Source: Sedimentisphaerales bacterium
GTDB lineage: Bacteria; Planctomycetota; Phycisphaerae; Sedimentisphaerales; SG8-4
DNA length: 64,000 bases
Direction of reading: 5' to 3'
Assembly: GCA_016928975.1 (NCBI GenBank)
Contig: JAFGJR010000184.1
Span: 1-64,000 of the forward strand
The translations under genes and the position numbers were made by a program. Positions 41,053 through 50,577 of the stretch are shown piece after piece. The notes under the pieces were generated by a model. That model was not told the origin of the DNA. It saw only the letters and a list, made by a program, of their open reading frames with translations, and made no database searches. Each line of letters opens with the position of its first letter. Within the stretch, counting starts at the first letter, position 1.

Positions 41053-41557
41053 GACCTGTGCCCTCGCGGGCTACGCTGGCTGCCTATATCGAAGCCAGTG
41101 GGCACCAGCATACTCCCTCATGGCCTCGAACGCATCCTTTCTTGCTGGCGATCCAGATGGTCCGACCAGGATCGGGTGCAGTCTGACGGCCGGGCGCAAG
41201 GAGGACTGGTTGAGATCACGGACAGGGAAGCCAGTGCTCTGAAGGCAGTCGCCATCGCAACCACAGGCTGGTGGTTCCAGGATGGAGCAGGCATCCTGTC
41301 CCGCCGTTCATCTCCGCAAGACCTGGCCCAGGGGCCAATCCTTCTCGGCCTTACGTATCTCCGCTCAGCCAACCCAAAGCGCGCGAAAAATGCGAATTTT
41401 TATTGCCCATCTTGCCGATATTGTGTATGATGACAGGGGTTTCGTTAATGTGGAGAAACACTATTCGCCCATCGTTTGCCATGGGGGCTTGGGCATATCC
41501 TAAGGACTGGCGGGCACGGTCCGAATCGCGATGCAGGGATGATTGCGGGAGACGACT
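41053..41557. other. Intergenic stretch between divergent genes
   Basis: No ORF in it is convincing. It contains an AT-rich palindrome AAAAATGCGAATTTTT (41386-41401) directly before a candidate promoter for the beta-helix gene. The rest shows nothing recognisable. Confidence 0.5.
41403..41431 (+). promoter_or_regulatory. Candidate promoter of the beta-helix protein gene
   Basis: TTGCCC (41403-41408), a 17-base spacer and TATGAT (41426-41431). The AT-rich palindrome immediately upstream could act as an UP element or operator. The leader would be about 120 nt. Confidence 0.35.
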
Positions 41558-44158
41558 ATGAGAACAGATACTTCACGCCGGATTTTACAGGTCCTTCTGG
41601 TGGTTCTGCTGTCTGGCGTCGCGTCGCCGGGCGCCATTCACTACGTGGCACTGAACGGATCCGGGACAGACGGCCAGAGCTGGGCCACCGCCTACACGAG
41701 CATCAGCGCCGCTTTGCAGGCCACGACGACCGTGGCCGGCGATGAGATCCGCGTCAAACAGGGCACTTATGGGACCGGCATGGGGATCGTCGTGGACAAG
41801 GCCGTGAAGATCTACGGCGGCTATAGCGGCGTCGGCGACACCCGGGACTGGCAGAGCCTCAAGTCCATCATCGACGGTCTGAACCTGGCGAGTCACTGTC
41901 TCAACATCTCGGCCGACGCCACCATTGACGGCTTCACCATCATGAAAGGCAGGTCCTACGGGTCTTCCCCCAGCGAGCGGGGCGGCGGCATGTACATCCA
42001 TGAGTGCAGCGCCCTGGTCAGCAACTGCTCATTCGAGCGCAACTACGCCGACCATATGGGCGGCGCCATCTTCCTCGAAAACGCGGGCGGCTCGCAAGTC
42101 GTCAATTGCACATTCACGGACAACACGTCAGCCGACAAGGCCGGGGCCGTGGCGTGCTCCTATTCGGACGCGCTCATCCAGAATTGCCACTTCGAGGAGA
42201 ACAAGACCGGTGGAGGGGTGAGCGCCGGCTACGGCGGCGCGATGTACAACGAGAACTGTTCCCCGACGATCCTGAGTTGCACCTTCTCGGCCAATTTCGC
42301 CGAGTACGGCGCCGGCGTCGGCAACTACATGGCCGACACCACGATGGCCGATTGCACGTTTGAGGACTGCAACACGGCCACGATCGGCGGCGGCGGCGTC
42401 TACAACTGGGGCGGCGCGCCGCTGGTCAGCCGATGCCTGTTTCAGAACAACCGGGTGACTCACCGCGGCGGCGCCATCTGGGACCGCTCGATTGGCACGG
42501 TCGCCAACTGTATTCTGTGGAACAACCGGAGCATGGTCTACGGCGGCGCCATCTACATCGACGCCCCGACGGGAGGGGCCTCGTCGGCCGCTACGTTCGT
42601 CCACTGCACGGTCTACGGCAACAGCACCACGCAGGGCGGCGCCTTGTACAGTGACAATGCCGGACCGACTCTGGTGAACTGCATCCTCTGGGGCAATACC
42701 AGCTATGATGACGAGGTGCCGGAGGAGATTCACTATTCGACCTCGGTGTTCAACGTCAAGCCGGCGGTGAGCTACTGCGACGTCGCCGGCGACACGACCT
42801 ACCCAGGCACAGGGAACCTGCGCGCGGACCCGAAGTTCGCCAACGCGCCGGGCGGGGATCTTCACCTGCAGGCCGGCTCGCCGTGCATCGACCACGGCAC
42901 GAATTCGGCGCCGGGCTTGTCCACGACCGACTATGACGGCAAGCCTCGGATCGTCGACGGCGACGATAACGGTCTGGCGGTGACGGACATGGGCGCCTAC
43001 GAAGTCCAGGGCTACACACCGACCGACCACGTGCACAGAGGGGAGATCCTGCAAGGGATCGTCTACGAAAGCCCGAGTGACACGACCGCCGAGTACATCT
43101 TCCTGCTGGAGATCGAGACGGACGACGCGTTCGACCATATCCAATTCCGGACGCCGGCCGGCAATACCTTCACGATCCCGAATACGGAGCACACGTCCTC
43201 GGGCAACGTGGAGACACATCACGTGGTGTCGGGAAGCGTGCACCTGTGGCAATACTGGGCGGGCTTCAGCACGGCGGCCGGGCTGAACAGCTACGGCGAC
43301 GGCACGTACGTCATCACCTACTACCTCGTCGGCGGGACCAGCCGCGAGGCGCAGGTCGTGTACAGACTCGCGGGCGGCGCACCCATTCCGCAGCCCACGC
43401 AGAAACCGAACGTCACGTCCCCGCCTTACGGAGCTTCGCTCAACGGTTCCGTGACGCTCACCTGGGACGCCTGCACCGACGGAAACGCCAACTCCGTGTT
43501 CGTGACGATCATCAATGCCGACACCGATCAGAGCGTTGTGGGCGACACGTTCCCCAAGGCGGCGACGTCCTCCAGCTCGTACAACCTCGCCCAGGGCACG
43601 TACGACGTGGAGGTGTCATTCGCGAATCTCAACGATACCTCAGACAACACCGGAGTCCCCTTTGAGGTCGGCAAGGGCGTGACGGTGGGCCACCAGTTCG
43701 AAGTGGCCTTCGCCGTGGTCTATCGCTTCTGGTCGCCGGTCAACAGCGTGCACTTCTACACGATCAGCGAGCTGGAGAGGGACATGCTGATCCGCGATTT
43801 CCCGAACATCTGGACGTACGAGGGGCCCGCGTACCACACGGCGTCGTCGCAGAGCGCGGCCGGGTTGCTGCCGGTGTACCGCTTCTGGTCCGGTCATTCC
43901 CACTTCTACACGATCAGCGAGGACGAGAAGGACATGCTGATCCGCGACTTCCCGAACGTCTGGACCTTCGAGGGGATCGCGTTCTACGCGTATCCGGAAG
44001 GTCAGCAGCCGGCCGGGACCGAGCCGGTCTATCGATTCTGGAACGGCGCGACCGTCTGTCACTTCTACACGATCTCCGAGAGCGAACGGGACATGATCAT
44101 TCGCGACTTCCCGAGCATCTGGACCTTCGAGGGGATTGCGTACTACGCCTACGAGTAA
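41558..44158 (+). CDS. Large secreted beta-helix protein with three DUF5648-like repeats
   Basis: Protein of about 866 residues. The signal peptide is RRILQVLLVVLLSGVASPG. A right-handed parallel beta-helix covers about 20-450, with repeated GGAIF/GGAMY/GGAIWD turns and a closing DMGAYEV typical of choice-of-anchor/polymorphic outer-membrane-like helices. Fibronectin-like beta domains fill the middle. The C-terminus has three repeats of the form VYRFW....HFYTISE.E.DM.IRDFP.IWT.EG (about residues 725-866), the DUF5648 lectin-like unit. Probably an extracellular adhesin or polysaccharide-binding protein. Confidence 0.8.
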   Translation: MRTDTSRRILQVLLVVLLSGVASPGAIHYVALNGSGTDGQSWATAYTSISAALQATTTVAGDEIRVKQGTYGTGMGIVVDKAVKIYGGYSGVGDTRDWQSLKSIIDGLNLASHCLNISADATIDGFTIMKGRSYGSSPSERGGGMYIHECSALVSNCSFERNYADHMGGAIFLENAGGSQVVNCTFTDNTSADKAGAVACSYSDALIQNCHFEENKTGGGVSAGYGGAMYNENCSPTILSCTFSANFAEYGAGVGNYMADTTMADCTFEDCNTATIGGGGVYNWGGAPLVSRCLFQNNRVTHRGGAIWDRSIGTVANCILWNNRSMVYGGAIYIDAPTGGASSAATFVHCTVYGNSTTQGGALYSDNAGPTLVNCILWGNTSYDDEVPEEIHYSTSVFNVKPAVSYCDVAGDTTYPGTGNLRADPKFANAPGGDLHLQAGSPCIDHGTNSAPGLSTTDYDGKPRIVDGDDNGLAVTDMGAYEVQGYTPTDHVHRGEILQGIVYESPSDTTAEYIFLLEIETDDAFDHIQFRTPAGNTFTIPNTEHTSSGNVETHHVVSGSVHLWQYWAGFSTAAGLNSYGDGTYVITYYLVGGTSREAQVVYRLAGGAPIPQPTQKPNVTSPPYGASLNGSVTLTWDACTDGNANSVFVTIINADTDQSVVGDTFPKAATSSSSYNLAQGTYDVEVSFANLNDTSDNTGVPFEVGKGVTVGHQFEVAFAVVYRFWSPVNSVHFYTISELERDMLIRDFPNIWTYEGPAYHTASSQSAAGLLPVYRFWSGHSHFYTISEDEKDMLIRDFPNVWTFEGIAFYAYPEGQQPAGTEPVYRFWNGATVCHFYTISESERDMIIRDFPSIWTFEGIAYYAYE

Positions 44159-44401
44159 ACGGCTCGCCGGCATGCAGCGCGGCCCCGGATGGGTGCCGCG
44201 CAAAAAATTTTTCGGGGCGTGGCGCAGGGGCTCACACGCTGTGACGCTCGACGCAGCCCCGCGTACGGCGGGGCATAAATCCCGGTGAGATCGTGACATA
44301 ACATCATCTGCCGCGCTTGCGGTCCGGCGACGGAGCCGGTGCGCGGCTCACTTCATCACGCCCTGCGACCCCATTCTCACAGAATTACGTCATCTCCACG
44401 A

Positions 44402-44429
44402 TTGACAAACGGACAGCGGCACCTATAAT
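44402..44429 (+). promoter_or_regulatory. Near-consensus sigma-70 promoter with no downstream ORF
   Basis: TTGACA (44402-44407), a 16-base spacer and TATAAT (44424-44429): both hexamers are perfect. No protein-coding frame of credible composition follows within 500 bases, so it may drive a small RNA. Confidence 0.55.
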
Positions 44430-44435
44430 ACCACT

Positions 44436-44628
44436 CAGTTGTGCAGTGGTGGATGCAGGAGTCACAGGTCTGCATCCCGTGATGAGAACGCACGGTGAGG
44501 AACGCCGGGAGGATGGGGCGGCCGATGGAAGGGGCCAGCCGCCGGGTCGCTCTCGGGCTCAGGAGGAGGCAGCGATGACTAGGGTCACTGACCGCGGGCC
44601 ACTGTGGGGTGGGCAGCGGTTTTTCTTT
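44436..44628 (+). ncRNA. Candidate small RNA of about 190 nt
   Basis: Transcript inferred from the promoter at 44402 to a hairpin/T-run at 44592-44624. An internal stem pairs GGATGCAG (44451-44458) with CTGCATCC (44470-44477). The sequence matches no RNA family I can recognise (checked by eye for SRP RNA, RNase P RNA, tmRNA, 6S and riboswitch cores). Confidence 0.3.
44592..44624 (+). terminator. Possible terminator of the candidate small RNA
   Basis: CCGC (44592-44595) and GCGG (44616-44619) close an imperfect GC-rich hairpin (GCCAC against GTGGGC inside), followed directly by TTTTT. Confidence 0.35.
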
Positions 44629-44963
44629 CAAGGCATAGGGGGTCTTGGTCTGTCTCCAGGGCGGGCCGGGATGGGAGAGCACGGGGTACAGGTTGACGGG
44701 CAGCACAGGGCGTTGTTGCGCCGTCGGCGTGCCCGCCGACGGACATGACAGAAGAGTTGCGATTTGCCAAACGGAGGTAGCCGTCTGAATTGAATGTGCT
44801 CGTCAGGGAGTAGGTGTCTGTACAGGCACGCGCCCTCCCGGTCGAGCAGTTGTCTCGGTATCATCGGAGAACCACGGATGGCTGGGAGAACCCGGGTCCA
44901 CGGATGGACTGGGGCACTGGCCGGGTTACGACCCCCAAAGGGTACCGTCACCGGCACAGTGCC

Positions 44964-45170
44964 CTATTATTATTGACCAGGAATATTTCTTCTGATGCGT
45001 TGAAGCCAGGCACTGCGGAGATCATCAGCCGGTTCCAGCTCATCGCCAAGCGTGTCAACGACGCCTGGGCTCGTCCCGTCCTGCTCGACGGCCGGCTCTA
45101 CCTGCGACCCCACGACAGTCTCTGGTGCTACGGCGTGCGCGCTCAGCGGACGTTGACGCCGCACCAGTAG
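44964..45170 (+). pseudogene. C-terminal fragment of a PQQ-like propeller protein
   Basis: The frame ending at 45170 contains DAWARPVLLDGRLYLRPHDSLWCYGVR, the typical last blade of PQQ-repeat proteins (..AHPVxxxGRLYIRxxDxLYCYD..). No signal peptide or upstream blades exist; upstream sequence in the frame looks random. The fragment's end overlaps the C-terminus of the convergent prepilin-like gene by 28 bases. It is a decayed or truncated gene. Confidence 0.5.
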
Positions 45171-45901
45171 AAGGCGGTGTTGTCCTCCGCCCTGAGCCAC
45201 TCGACGTGGGCGTCGAAGAACAGGTTGTTGCAGCCGCTGTTGCGATGGCGATCCTTGGCGACTCGCCGGGTCAGGTTGCTTCCCGGCGTGATCTGGTCTG
45301 AATCTGCCATGTGCGTGACGGACCAGACGTCCAGCACGTTCAGGTTGGACGCGAGATCGAGCTGATTCCTGTCGCGGATGACGGGGCGCCAGTCGCCGGC
45401 CTCGTTGTCGGCCAGATAGATCCGCTGAGAGGTCTGCTTGACCGAGTGCAGCTTGGTCGGCTCATCTTTCTGCTTGCCCCGGTCCCCGGCGGTGATGCCC
45501 GGCTCGTCCATGTCCCAGGCGTTGACCACGTAGTCCACCGTCTGCTCGGCGTTGCGGGCGCTATTGAGTCCCACGCCCTCGCGGGGGAAAGACGGGCACT
45601 GATAGATGTCCACCTTGCGGTAGTCCTCAATGCTGCGATACTGCTCGCCCAGGAAAGGCGTGAACACCAGGATCCATCTGGCCTTGTTGTTGTCCAGGGC
45701 CCGCGGGATGAAGTCGTCGCACTCCTGGGCGTACATCTGGAGGGCGACGCCGAGCTGCCTGAGATTGTTCAGGCAATACACGTCGCGGCCCTGCTTGCGC
45801 GCCCGGCTCAGGGCCGGCATGAGAATCCCCATCAGCAGCGCGATGATCGCGATCACCACCAGAAGCTCGATCAACGTGAAAGCCTTGTGCCTGTGCCCCA
45901 T
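45143..45901 (-). CDS. Type II secretion prepilin-like protein (planctomycete FTLIELL family)
   Basis: Protein of 252 residues. The N-terminal class III signal is [20 protein letters not shown], followed by [20 protein letters not shown], the hallmark of the prepilin-type cleavage/methylation proteins expanded in Planctomycetota. The residue before Phe is Ala rather than the usual Gly. The C-terminal globular part contains [12 protein letters not shown], the 'FADGHVE' motif of the family. It lies downstream of the LamG gene on the same strand, 40 bases away, so the two probably form one unit. Exact role unknown. Confidence 0.85.
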   Translation of the reverse strand: MGHRHKAFTLIELLVVIAIIALLMGILMPALSRARKQGRDVYCLNNLRQLGVALQMYAQECDDFIPRALDNNKARWILVFTPFLGEQYRSIEDYRKVDIYQCPSFPREGVGLNSARNAEQTVDYVVNAWDMDEPGITAGDRGKQKDEPTKLHSVKQTSQRIYLADNEAGDWRPVIRDRNQLDLASNLNVLDVWSVTHMADSDQITPGSNLTRRVAKDRHRNSGCNNLFFDAHVEWLRAEDNTAFYWCGVNVR

Positions 45902-45941
45902 CGCAGCATCTCCAAGGTAGCCAAATCATCGTGGGTTGGAT

Positions 45942-47834
45942 TCAATGTCTGTACAGTTCCCGGATCTGCGCGGAACTGAGGGCGGCGTCGAACAACTGAA
46001 CGTCGTCGAGGACACCGTTGAAGTAGTCCGGCGCGTTGGGGTCGTGGGAGGCCCCCATCCTCAAGTTGCCGATGTCGGCCGTGTCGATCGGCTGCTCGGC
46101 CAGCTCCAGGACCACCTGTGGCTGTGCGTCCACATAGAGTCGCACATCGCTCATGTGAGGGCTGTCGGCGACGAGCGGATCGAGTACGGCGGCGATGTGA
46201 TGCCACTGGGTGTCGCCAACCAGCTTGCCCGACGCGAGCGCCAAGCCGCTGCCACAGGAGAACCGGAACTTGCGATTGGCGTCCACTTCCAGTCGCCAAT
46301 CTCTGGCGGATGCCCGGTCGCCCCAGGCGAGAATCGTCTGAGTTGTGGAGGGTTTCTCCGTCAGCCTGATCCAGGCGGCGACCGCGCGGGGCCGCGTGCC
46401 GTACATTCCGGAATCACCAGCCACCTCCACGACATCGTCGAGCCCGTCGAAGCGCAGCGCGCCGCTGCTCATGCCGGCGACCCACTGGGAACCGTCGTCG
46501 GGGAAGTTCCGCAACAGGCCGTGACGACGCCCGTATTCCTCGACCGCCGTGGCTCCTGCCGTCTCATCCAGCTTCCAGTGAGCGATTGGCGAGACAAGTC
46601 CGTGTTCCTGTCGCCAGCGGCCGGCCAGGGCGCTCAGATCGTGCAGATCGATTCTTTCCTCGCCAACAGGCGAGATGTCACACGACGGCTGCCACCGGGC
46701 GCTCGCCGGTCCGCTGAGCCAGGCGGACGACATCAGCGACAGATCGTTGCCGTCCACCGTGCCGTCGCCGGTGCCATCCTCGGGGACGAACCCATCGATG
46801 CGGAAGGTGTACGTCCGCGTGAATTTCGCCTCGTCGCCAGGCGCCAGTGAGATCTGGAGGAATCGCTCGGGCGACACCTGGTAGTCCGTCGTCCATATTC
46901 CCACATAGGCGGCGGGGATGGATGCTTCGATGATCAGACGCTGCTCGGTATCGGTGTGCTCGGCGGCGCACAGGTCCGGGCCCGTGTACTCCAACGGCTT
47001 GTAGATCCAGATCTTCGGGACGCTGGAGATCTTGTTCATGTAGACGATCGCGTTTGCGACCCGCACGACGTCGGGCTGTGCGACGGGCCGGACGCTCCTG
47101 ACTCTGCCCGACGGCGCCCAACGGGCCACGTCGGGTGAGGCCGTGAAGTCGTAGGGGAACGAGACCTTCACGTTCGGCCCGACCGAGCGGCCGCTGAAGC
47201 ACACGAAGTTGTGGAGGTACTGCTCCGTTGTGAACCGCCTGGTCCCGGTGTTGCGCAGCAGGTAGCTCATGATGATCCGGTCGTTCTTGACGATCAGGTC
47301 CTCCTCGAGCCGGCAGGAATAACCCTTGGCGTTGCCTGCCAGCGTCTGGACGAAACGGGCGCGGTCGGTTCCCCACGTCACTGTGGTGCGGGCGAGCTCG
47401 ACGACGGGGTAGCTCGCGGAGAAGCTGTACGCGCCGCCGTCTCGACGCAGAATGCCGACGCCGATCTTGAGGAATGGGTCGCCGGTCATCCCCTCATTGT
47501 AGCCGGGCGGGTCCGGCTGAAACGCCTCCTGCCCGATGTCGAATTCCATCGGCAGGCCGCCCAGGTAGCTCAGGGCGCCGCCGTCAACCGGCGAGTACAG
47601 GAACTCCCGCTCGTCGAGCTGCGCGCGGAGCACGTTGGCCACGGGGGAGAATCGAAGCCCTTCGTTCCACCTGCATTCGGGCGAGTCCGGGTCGCCGACC
47701 TCGACGACGAGGTTACCGCTTCGCAGCAGTCGTGTGCCGGCGTGGACAGGCGGAGTCTCTGCCCTCGTTGGAGCGGACTGCACAGAGACGCTCACGAGCG
47801 CGATGACGATCCGGACAACGGCTTGCCGCGACAT
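45942..47834 (-). CDS. Secreted LamG-domain protein with internal dockerin-like repeats
   Basis: Protein of about 630 residues. The signal peptide is VVRIVIALVSVSVQSAPTRA. The N-terminal 340 residues form an all-beta region of unknown family (possible galactose mutarotase-like or glycan-binding fold). Two dockerin-type segments follow: GDGTVDGNDLSLMSSAWL and the partner RIDLHDLSALAGRW (about 355-410). A LamG/concanavalin-like domain fills the C-terminus (IAHWKLDETAGATAVEEYG, LRFDGLDDVVEV, WHHIAAVLDP, FNGVLDDVQLFDAALS). ATG 47834 is preceded by GGTGGAG. Likely extracellular carbohydrate binding. Confidence 0.75.
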   Translation of the reverse strand: MSRQAVVRIVIALVSVSVQSAPTRAETPPVHAGTRLLRSGNLVVEVGDPDSPECRWNEGLRFSPVANVLRAQLDEREFLYSPVDGGALSYLGGLPMEFDIGQEAFQPDPPGYNEGMTGDPFLKIGVGILRRDGGAYSFSASYPVVELARTTVTWGTDRARFVQTLAGNAKGYSCRLEEDLIVKNDRIIMSYLLRNTGTRRFTTEQYLHNFVCFSGRSVGPNVKVSFPYDFTASPDVARWAPSGRVRSVRPVAQPDVVRVANAIVYMNKISSVPKIWIYKPLEYTGPDLCAAEHTDTEQRLIIEASIPAAYVGIWTTDYQVSPERFLQISLAPGDEAKFTRTYTFRIDGFVPEDGTGDGTVDGNDLSLMSSAWLSGPASARWQPSCDISPVGEERIDLHDLSALAGRWRQEHGLVSPIAHWKLDETAGATAVEEYGRRHGLLRNFPDDGSQWVAGMSSGALRFDGLDDVVEVAGDSGMYGTRPRAVAAWIRLTEKPSTTQTILAWGDRASARDWRLEVDANRKFRFSCGSGLALASGKLVGDTQWHHIAAVLDPLVADSPHMSDVRLYVDAQPQVVLELAEQPIDTADIGNLRMGASHDPNAPDYFNGVLDDVQLFDAALSSAQIRELYRH

Positions 47835-47964
47835 AATCTCCACCCCTTCCGTTCGAATCTCGCCTGACTTGCCCGCCTCACGGGCTGACCTGTCCTGCTG
47901 CCCTGGTTCCGGGCGGCATGCTCAGTCCGCCCGGCGGCCATGACCCTATTGTATCAGGTCCCTC

Positions 47965-48387
47965 TCAATACACAATCTCGACGCCGTCCTTCCGGGCGGC
48001 TTTGGCACTCTGTGTGAGGTTGCTGATGTGCCGGATGATGTCCTTTCTGCTGAGGATGCCGACGAGCCGGCCCTTGTGGACAACGGGGACCCGGCGAAAG
48101 CGGCTCTTCATGAAGCAGTCGGCGATGTCCGCCAGATTGTCGTCGGGGCCGAAGGAAACGACGTCGGTCGTCATGAACCCTTCGACGGTGCCGTCGGTGT
48201 CCAGGCCGCCGTGAAGCAGCTTCAAGACGTCCTTCTCCGTAAGGATGCCCGCCATCGTGCCGTCGTCGTTGACGACGGGCAGGCCGGTGACGTTGTTCAG
48301 GACCATGATGCGTATGGCCTCACGGATGTCTTCATCCCTGGCTACAGTGATGACGTCCGTCTTCATGATCGCGCTTGCCTTGACCAT
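47965..48387 (-). CDS. Two-CBS-domain protein
   Basis: Protein of 140 residues made almost only of two CBS motifs: VKASAIMKTDVITVARDEDI ... GLPVVNDDGTMAGILTEKDV and GFMTTDVVSFGPDDNL ... RRVPVVHKGRLVGILSRKDI. Such Bateman modules bind adenosyl ligands and often regulate other proteins. GGAG lies 9 bases upstream of the ATG. It is divergent from the LOG-family gene. Confidence 0.9.
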   Translation of the reverse strand: MVKASAIMKTDVITVARDEDIREAIRIMVLNNVTGLPVVNDDGTMAGILTEKDVLKLLHGGLDTDGTVEGFMTTDVVSFGPDDNLADIADCFMKSRFRRVPVVHKGRLVGILSRKDIIRHISNLTQSAKAARKDGVEIVY

Positions 48388-48594
48388 CTACGGTATCTCC
48401 AAGGTTCTTATCGGCTGTCAGGCGCCCGGAACCGGGCTCCACATCCTCCCTGTATCGGCAGGAAGGCCCTGTGCCGTGAGTGGCGGAATGCAGCGGATTC
48501 AGATTGCCTCGCGGCGCGTCGAGAAGGTGGAGCGGCGGGAGCCAGTTGCCCGGTTGCTCGCTTCTTGATACGATGAGCATGAGCCATTCTACAT

Positions 48595-49203
48595 ATGAAA
48601 GAAGATATGCTCGGACGAATTTGCATATATTGTGGCAGCGGGGTAGGGGGGCACGACGGGTATGCGGACGCGGCCCGGGCGCTTGGGCGTGCGCTGGTCG
48701 AGCGGGGCATCGGCCTGGTCTTTGGCGGCGGGCGGATCGGGATGATGGGCGCTCTGGCCGAGACGGTCCTGCAGGGCGGCGGCGAGGCCATCGGCGTGAT
48801 CCCTCGCGACCTGATGGACAAGGGGCTGGGCCTGACCACCGTGACATCGTTGCGAGTGGTCGAGACGATGCACGCCCGCAAGGCGCTCATGGCCGATCTG
48901 GCGGACGCCTTCCTTGCGATGCCGGGCGGGTTCGGCACGGCGGAAGAGTTCCTCGAGGCGCTGACGTGGGCGCAGCTCGGCCTGCACGCCAAGCCCTGCG
49001 GCCTGCTCAACGTCCAAGGCTACTTCGATCACCTCATCTGCTTCATCGACCATGCAGTCGAAGAGCAGTTCATTGACGCGGCGAATCGCGCCTTGCTGCT
49101 GATCGACGATTCGCCCGGCGCCCTGCTGGACAAGCTGGTGTCGTGGGAGGCGCCGGCGGTGGACAAGGCTGCCTGGGCCACCCGGCTGATCAAGGGCGAT
49201 TGA
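48595..49203 (+). CDS. LOG family protein (TIGR00730, nucleoside 5'-monophosphate phosphoribohydrolase type)
   Basis: Protein of 202 residues with the Rossmann-like LOG fold: ICIYCGSGVGG at the N-terminus, VFGGGRIGMMGALAE, TMHARKALM and the catalytic PGGFGTAEEFLE. Members hydrolyse the N-glycosidic bond of (cytokinin-type) nucleoside monophosphates. ATG 48607 (MLGRICIYCG) is an alternative start. It is about 40 bases upstream of the radical SAM gene on the same strand. Confidence 0.9.
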   Translation: MKEDMLGRICIYCGSGVGGHDGYADAARALGRALVERGIGLVFGGGRIGMMGALAETVLQGGGEAIGVIPRDLMDKGLGLTTVTSLRVVETMHARKALMADLADAFLAMPGGFGTAEEFLEALTWAQLGLHAKPCGLLNVQGYFDHLICFIDHAVEEQFIDAANRALLLIDDSPGALLDKLVSWEAPAVDKAAWATRLIKGD

Positions 49204-49245
49204 TTCGAATGCGCAGGCCCTCTTTGCGGTACAATGGCGGTCGCC

Positions 49246-50166
49246 ATGACTGGACGATTCGTCGATCAATTGACACATTGCGAATGCTGCCCGCGCAGGT
49301 GCGGCGTCAATCGGCTCGAAGGCAAGACGGGATTCTGCCGGATCGCCTCCGCGGCGCAGATCTCCTACGCCGGCCTGCACTTCGGCGAGGAGCCTCCGAT
49401 CTCGGGCACGCGCGGCTCCGGGACGATCTTCTTCGCCGGGTGCAATCTCCGCTGCGTCTTCTGCCAGAACTACCAGATCAGCCAGGAATTCCAGGCGAGC
49501 GAAATGAAGACCCTGACGACGGAAGCTCTCGCCGACGAGATGCTCCGCCTTCAGGGGCAGGGCGCTCACAACATCAACCTGGTCTCGCCTTCCCACGTGG
49601 TGTTCCAGGCGGCCGACGCGATCGTCGCGGCCCGAGCCAGGGGCCTGACCGTTCCCATCGTCTACAACTCCAACGGCTACGATTCCGTGGACGCGCTGCG
49701 ACAGATTCGTGGGCTCGTGGGGATCTACATGCCGGACATCAAGTACCTCTCCAACGATCTGGCCGGGCGATTCTCGGGCGCCGGCGATTACGCCGACATC
49801 ATCCCCGGCGTGCTGCGCGAGATGCTCGACCAGGTCGGCCACCTGGAGCTGGACGACGACGGCGTCGCGCGTCGCGGCCTGCTGGTCCGCCACCTGGTCC
49901 TGCCCGGCGCCGTGGACAACAGCCGTCGGTGTTTGGCCTTCCTGGCAGAGCTCTCCCCGGCCACGCACGTCAGCATCATGTCCCAGTACTCGCCCCGGTA
50001 TCGGGCCGCCAGGCACCCCGAGATCAACCGTCCTCTGACCGCTCGCGAGTATGACGAGGTCACGGACTACGCCGTCGAGCTGGGCCTGGAAAACGCCTTC
50101 ATCCAGGAGCTCGACAGCCGCCGCCGCTACCTGCCCGACTTCCGCCGCGATCGCCCGTTCGAGTAA
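49246..50166 (+). CDS. Radical SAM protein, PflA-like (COG1313 type)
   Basis: Protein of about 306 residues. The [4Fe-4S]/SAM motif is CNLRCVFC, with an extra cysteine cluster CECCPRRCGVNRLEGKTGFC at the N-terminus. FFAGCNLRCVFCQNYQISQ is characteristic of the uncharacterised group related to pyruvate-formate-lyase activating enzyme. The partial TIM barrel continues to the end. ATG 49246 or 49234 are possible starts. The target glycyl-radical enzyme or substrate is not in the window. Confidence 0.88.
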   Translation: MTGRFVDQLTHCECCPRRCGVNRLEGKTGFCRIASAAQISYAGLHFGEEPPISGTRGSGTIFFAGCNLRCVFCQNYQISQEFQASEMKTLTTEALADEMLRLQGQGAHNINLVSPSHVVFQAADAIVAARARGLTVPIVYNSNGYDSVDALRQIRGLVGIYMPDIKYLSNDLAGRFSGAGDYADIIPGVLREMLDQVGHLELDDDGVARRGLLVRHLVLPGAVDNSRRCLAFLAELSPATHVSIMSQYSPRYRAARHPEINRPLTAREYDEVTDYAVELGLENAFIQELDSRRRYLPDFRRDRPFE

Positions 50167-50178
50167 CCACAGTCGGAT

Positions 50179-50577
50179 TCACCGAGGAGCATCCCAGAGC
50201 CGCAATCCGCTGATCTTCTTGAAATGCACGTCGAACGTCACGAGGATGGAGCCGGTTTCGATTGCGTGAGCGGCGATCCACACGTCGTTGATCGGCAGAG
50301 GCGTTCCCGTTCGCTTCAAAGCGTGTTTGATTTCCGCGAAGATCTCCGCCGTCTCCCTCGACGCGGCGAGCGTCCGAACCGTGGGTCGGTGGAGGAACCG
50401 CTCCAGCAGGTCTTTGTTCCGAGCCTCCTTCGAGCCGCCCTTGAAACCCGCATAGAGCTCGCCCAGAACGAAGACGGAGACGTACGTCAGGTCCGCGCGA
50501 CCCAAAGCCTCCAACACCTGCATGTCTCCGCCCAACAGGCGGCTGTAGGCGCTTGTGTCGATCAGAATTTTTCTCAT
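50179..50577 (-). CDS. vapC: VapC-like PIN-domain toxin
   Basis: Protein of 132 residues with the PIN nuclease acidic residues: LIDTSAY (first Asp), VLGELYAG (Glu), INDVWIAAHA (Asp) and LVTFDVHF (Asp). PIN toxins cleave tRNA or rRNA with Mg2+. It overlaps the antitoxin gene by four bases (ATGA), the usual toxin-antitoxin arrangement. Confidence 0.9.
   Translation of the reverse strand: MRKILIDTSAYSRLLGGDMQVLEALGRADLTYVSVFVLGELYAGFKGGSKEARNKDLLERFLHRPTVRTLAASRETAEIFAEIKHALKRTGTPLPINDVWIAAHAIETGSILVTFDVHFKKISGLRLWDAPR

Noticed and set aside
44436..44628. Assignment of the candidate transcript to SRP RNA, 6S RNA or RNase P RNA
   Set aside because: The conserved cores of these RNAs (for example the GGAA-loop helix with AGCAG of SRP RNA) were not found.
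44317..44748. Possible coding frames in the 44.2-45.0 kb stretch
   Set aside because: Frames have random composition and no ribosome sites; only the PQQ fragment near 45.1 kb shows family sequence.
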